This document shows, one piece after another, positions 13,088-14,515 of a stretch of DNA of 14,515 bases. The first letter of the stretch is position 1, and every line of letters begins with the position of its first letter. A program made the translations under genes and the position numbers. The DNA comes from Syntrophomonas sp. UBA5314 (GTDB lineage Bacteria > Bacillota > Syntrophomonadia > Syntrophomonadales > Syntrophomonadaceae), in the NCBI GenBank assembly GCA_002410325.1, contig DHRK01000056.1, forward strand, positions 1 to 14,515, in the 5' to 3' direction. The notes under the pieces were generated by a model. That model was not told the DNA's origin. It ran no database searches and was given only the letters and a program-made list of their open reading frames with translations.

Positions 13088-13480
13088 GTGGCCAGGAGAG
13101 CAACCACCAGGATAAAACGCCGTGAGAAAAAGAATATCGAGCATGGAATTGCTCATATCAAATCCACTTTCAATAATACCATCGTAGCCATCACCGATAA
13201 GCAGGGCAATGCCATCAGCTGGGCCAGCGCCGGAACTTCGGGCTTTAAGGGATCGCGCAAGAGCACTCCCTTTGCCGCCCAGCAGGCCGCTGAATCTGCA
13301 GCCCGGGCCGCCATGGAGCATGGATTAAAAGAAGTGGAATGCTACGTCAAAGGACCGGGAGCCGGCCGGGAAGCCGCCATCAGGTCCCTGCAGGCCGCCG
13401 GTTTGGAAGTGAGCATGATCAAAGACGTCACTCCTATTCCGCACAACGGATGCAGACCGCCTAAAAGAAGAAGAGTATAA
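13088..13480 (+). CDS. rpsK: 30S ribosomal protein S11
   Basis: S11 forms part of the 30S platform near the mRNA exit and the Shine-Dalgarno helix. The 130-residue product matches the family. After a basic N-terminus (RIKRREKKNIEHG) come AHIKSTFNNTIVAITDKQGN at about 22-41, SWASAGTSGFKGSRKSTPFA at about 44-63 and the GCRPPKRRRV end. The asparagine-glycine pair near the C-terminus (N120-G121) is the conserved site that becomes isoaspartate in E. coli S11. The start is GTG, with a rather weak AAAGGGG site. Confidence 0.97.
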   Translation: MARRATTRIKRREKKNIEHGIAHIKSTFNNTIVAITDKQGNAISWASAGTSGFKGSRKSTPFAAQQAAESAARAAMEHGLKEVECYVKGPGAGREAAIRSLQAAGLEVSMIKDVTPIPHNGCRPPKRRRV

Positions 13481-13496
13481 GGAGGTAGTAGGTTAA

Positions 13497-14126
13497 GTGG
13501 GAAGATATACAGATTCAGTCTGCCGCCAATGCCGCCGGGAAGGCGAAAAGCTCTTTCTCAAGGGCGACCGCTGTTATTCTGAAAAATGTGCGGTGGAAAG
13601 AAGACCTTTCCCCCCGGGCGCGCACGGGCAGGGGCGCAGGCCCAAACCCAGTGAATATGGTATTCAGCTTCGTGAAAAGCAAAAAACCAAGAGAATATAC
13701 GGCTTGATGGAAAAACAATTCCGCAATTACTTTAAAAAGGCCGATCAGCAGCAGGGCATTACCGGTGTAAACCTTCTGGTCCTGCTGGAGCGCCGCCTGG
13801 ACAATATAGTATATCGTCTGGGATTCGGTGCTTCCCGCAAAGAGGCCCGGCAGCTGGTTACCCATGGCCATTTTACGGTAAACGGCAAGAAGGCCAGCAT
13901 TCCTTCGATGCTGCTTCGGGTGGGCGATGTGGTACAGGTCAAAGCAGGCAGTATGGATTCACATAAGTTTAAAGAACTAAAAGAGCAGGCTTCCTACAAG
14001 ACACCGCCCGAATGGTTGTCGGTAGACGCCGAAAATATGACGGGCAGAGTATTGGCTTATCCGCTGCGCGAACAGATCGACACTACGATCAATGAACAGC
14101 TGATAGTTGAACTCTACTCCAGGTAA
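13497..14126 (+). CDS. rpsD: 30S ribosomal protein S4, zinc-binding form
   Basis: S4 is a primary binder of 16S rRNA that nucleates 30S assembly and affects decoding fidelity. The 209-residue product carries four N-terminal cysteines, C9, C12, C26 and C31, at the same positions as in the zinc-binding S4 of Thermus. The S4 RNA-binding domain follows at about 98-160 (ERRLDNIVYRLGF, SRKEARQLVTHGHFTVNG). The ending TTINEQLIVELYSR is typical. The start is GTG after AAGGAGGT. Its position between rpsK and rpoA is found in many Clostridia and also Proteobacteria, but not in B. subtilis, where rpsD is a separate autoregulated gene. Confidence 0.97.
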   Translation: MGRYTDSVCRQCRREGEKLFLKGDRCYSEKCAVERRPFPPGAHGQGRRPKPSEYGIQLREKQKTKRIYGLMEKQFRNYFKKADQQQGITGVNLLVLLERRLDNIVYRLGFGASRKEARQLVTHGHFTVNGKKASIPSMLLRVGDVVQVKAGSMDSHKFKELKEQASYKTPPEWLSVDAENMTGRVLAYPLREQIDTTINEQLIVELYSR

Positions 14127-14156
14127 ATAACCTCTAAAAAAGAAGGGGGTAGATGG

Positions 14157-14515
14157 ATGCCAAACATGGAAATGGAAAAACCTCGCATTGAATGTGTGGA
14201 CAAAAGACCCGAGCTGAATTACGGCAAGTTCGTTATCGAGCCATTGGAGAGGGGTTATGGTACAACCCTGGGCAATTCCCTGCGCCGGGTTTTGCTTTCA
14301 TCTCTGCCTGGAGCGGCTGTTACCTCAATCAAAATTGACGGGGTTTTGCATGAGTTTTCCACGATTCCCAATGTGGTGGAAGACACCACGGAAATCATTT
14401 TGAACATAAAGAAAATGGTGCTCAAGTACGAGGGCAATGAGCGCAAGATAATCCGTTTGGAGCATAGCGGAGCCGGAGAGCTCAAGGCTTCTGACATAAC
14501 CCCCGATGCGGAAGT
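14157..14515 (+). CDS. rpoA: DNA-directed RNA polymerase subunit alpha (N-terminal part)
   Basis: The alpha subunit dimer is the scaffold of RNA polymerase assembly. Only the first 119 codons are in the window; the gene runs off the right edge. The dimerisation domain is clear: NYGKFVIEPLERGYGTTLGN at about 21-40, then SLRRVLLSSLPGAAVTSIKI at 41-60, and HEFSTIPNVVEDTTEIILNI after that. AAGGGGGT lies 7 nt before ATG 14157. Other in-frame ATGs at 14166 and 14172 would also give M-E-...-K-P starts closer to homologues, so the start is uncertain by a few residues. rplQ would be expected downstream. Confidence 0.96.
   Translation, partial: MPNMEMEKPRIECVDKRPELNYGKFVIEPLERGYGTTLGNSLRRVLLSSLPGAAVTSIKIDGVLHEFSTIPNVVEDTTEIILNIKKMVLKYEGNERKIIRLEHSGAGELKASDITPDAE

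Overview
This window is a nearly complete S10-spc-alpha superoperon, the core translation gene cluster of bacteria, from a member of the Firmicutes, most likely class Clostridia. All 31 recognisable genes lie on the + strand. They run rpsJ, rplC, rplD, rplW, rplB, rpsS, rplV, rpsC, rplP, rpmC, rpsQ (S10 part), then rplN, rplX, rplE, rpsN, rpsH, rplF, rplR, rpsE, rpmD, rplO, secY (spc part), then adk, map, a KOW-domain gene, infA, rpmJ, rpsM, rpsK, rpsD and the first third of rpoA (alpha part). The first 18 bases may be the tail of tuf (EF-Tu), which commonly precedes rpsJ in Firmicutes. No tRNA, rRNA, mobile element, CRISPR array or phage gene was seen.

The taxonomic inference rests on several features. 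The adk-map-KOW-infA-rpmJ block between secY and rpsM is typical of Gram-positive bacteria. rpsD sits between rpsK and rpoA, as in Clostridia; in Bacillus subtilis rpsD lies elsewhere. Strong AGGAGG-type ribosome binding sites stand before nearly every gene, and GTG and TTG starts are frequent. S14, S4, L36 and adenylate kinase are all zinc-binding (Cys4-type) forms. The codon and base composition is mid-GC throughout, with no sign of transferred segments. A syntrophic or Peptococcaceae-like clostridium is a guess only.

Layout: 1-133 is a leader with a 13-bp imperfect hairpin and a strong Shine-Dalgarno site. 134-4957 encodes S10 through L29. 4972-9312 encodes S17 through L15. 9312-12004 holds the secretion channel SecY, adenylate kinase and methionine aminopeptidase. 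12005-12682 holds the KOW protein, IF-1 and L36. 12699-14126 holds S13, S11 and S4. rpoA runs off the right edge. Genes are packed tightly: four junctions overlap by one base, rplP and rpmC overlap by 11, and only the rpsJ-rplC gap (112 nt) is sizeable. There is no stretch over 300 bases without a gene.

Together the genes make ribosomal proteins of both subunits, an initiation factor, the RNA polymerase alpha subunit, the membrane channel for exported proteins, the enzyme that trims N-terminal methionine and the enzyme that balances adenine nucleotides. I found no undescribed biological system. The most interesting details are a pair of 31-nt hairpins with similar sequence before rpsJ and before rplC, and a KOW-domain gene whose best-placed start appears to be AUU.
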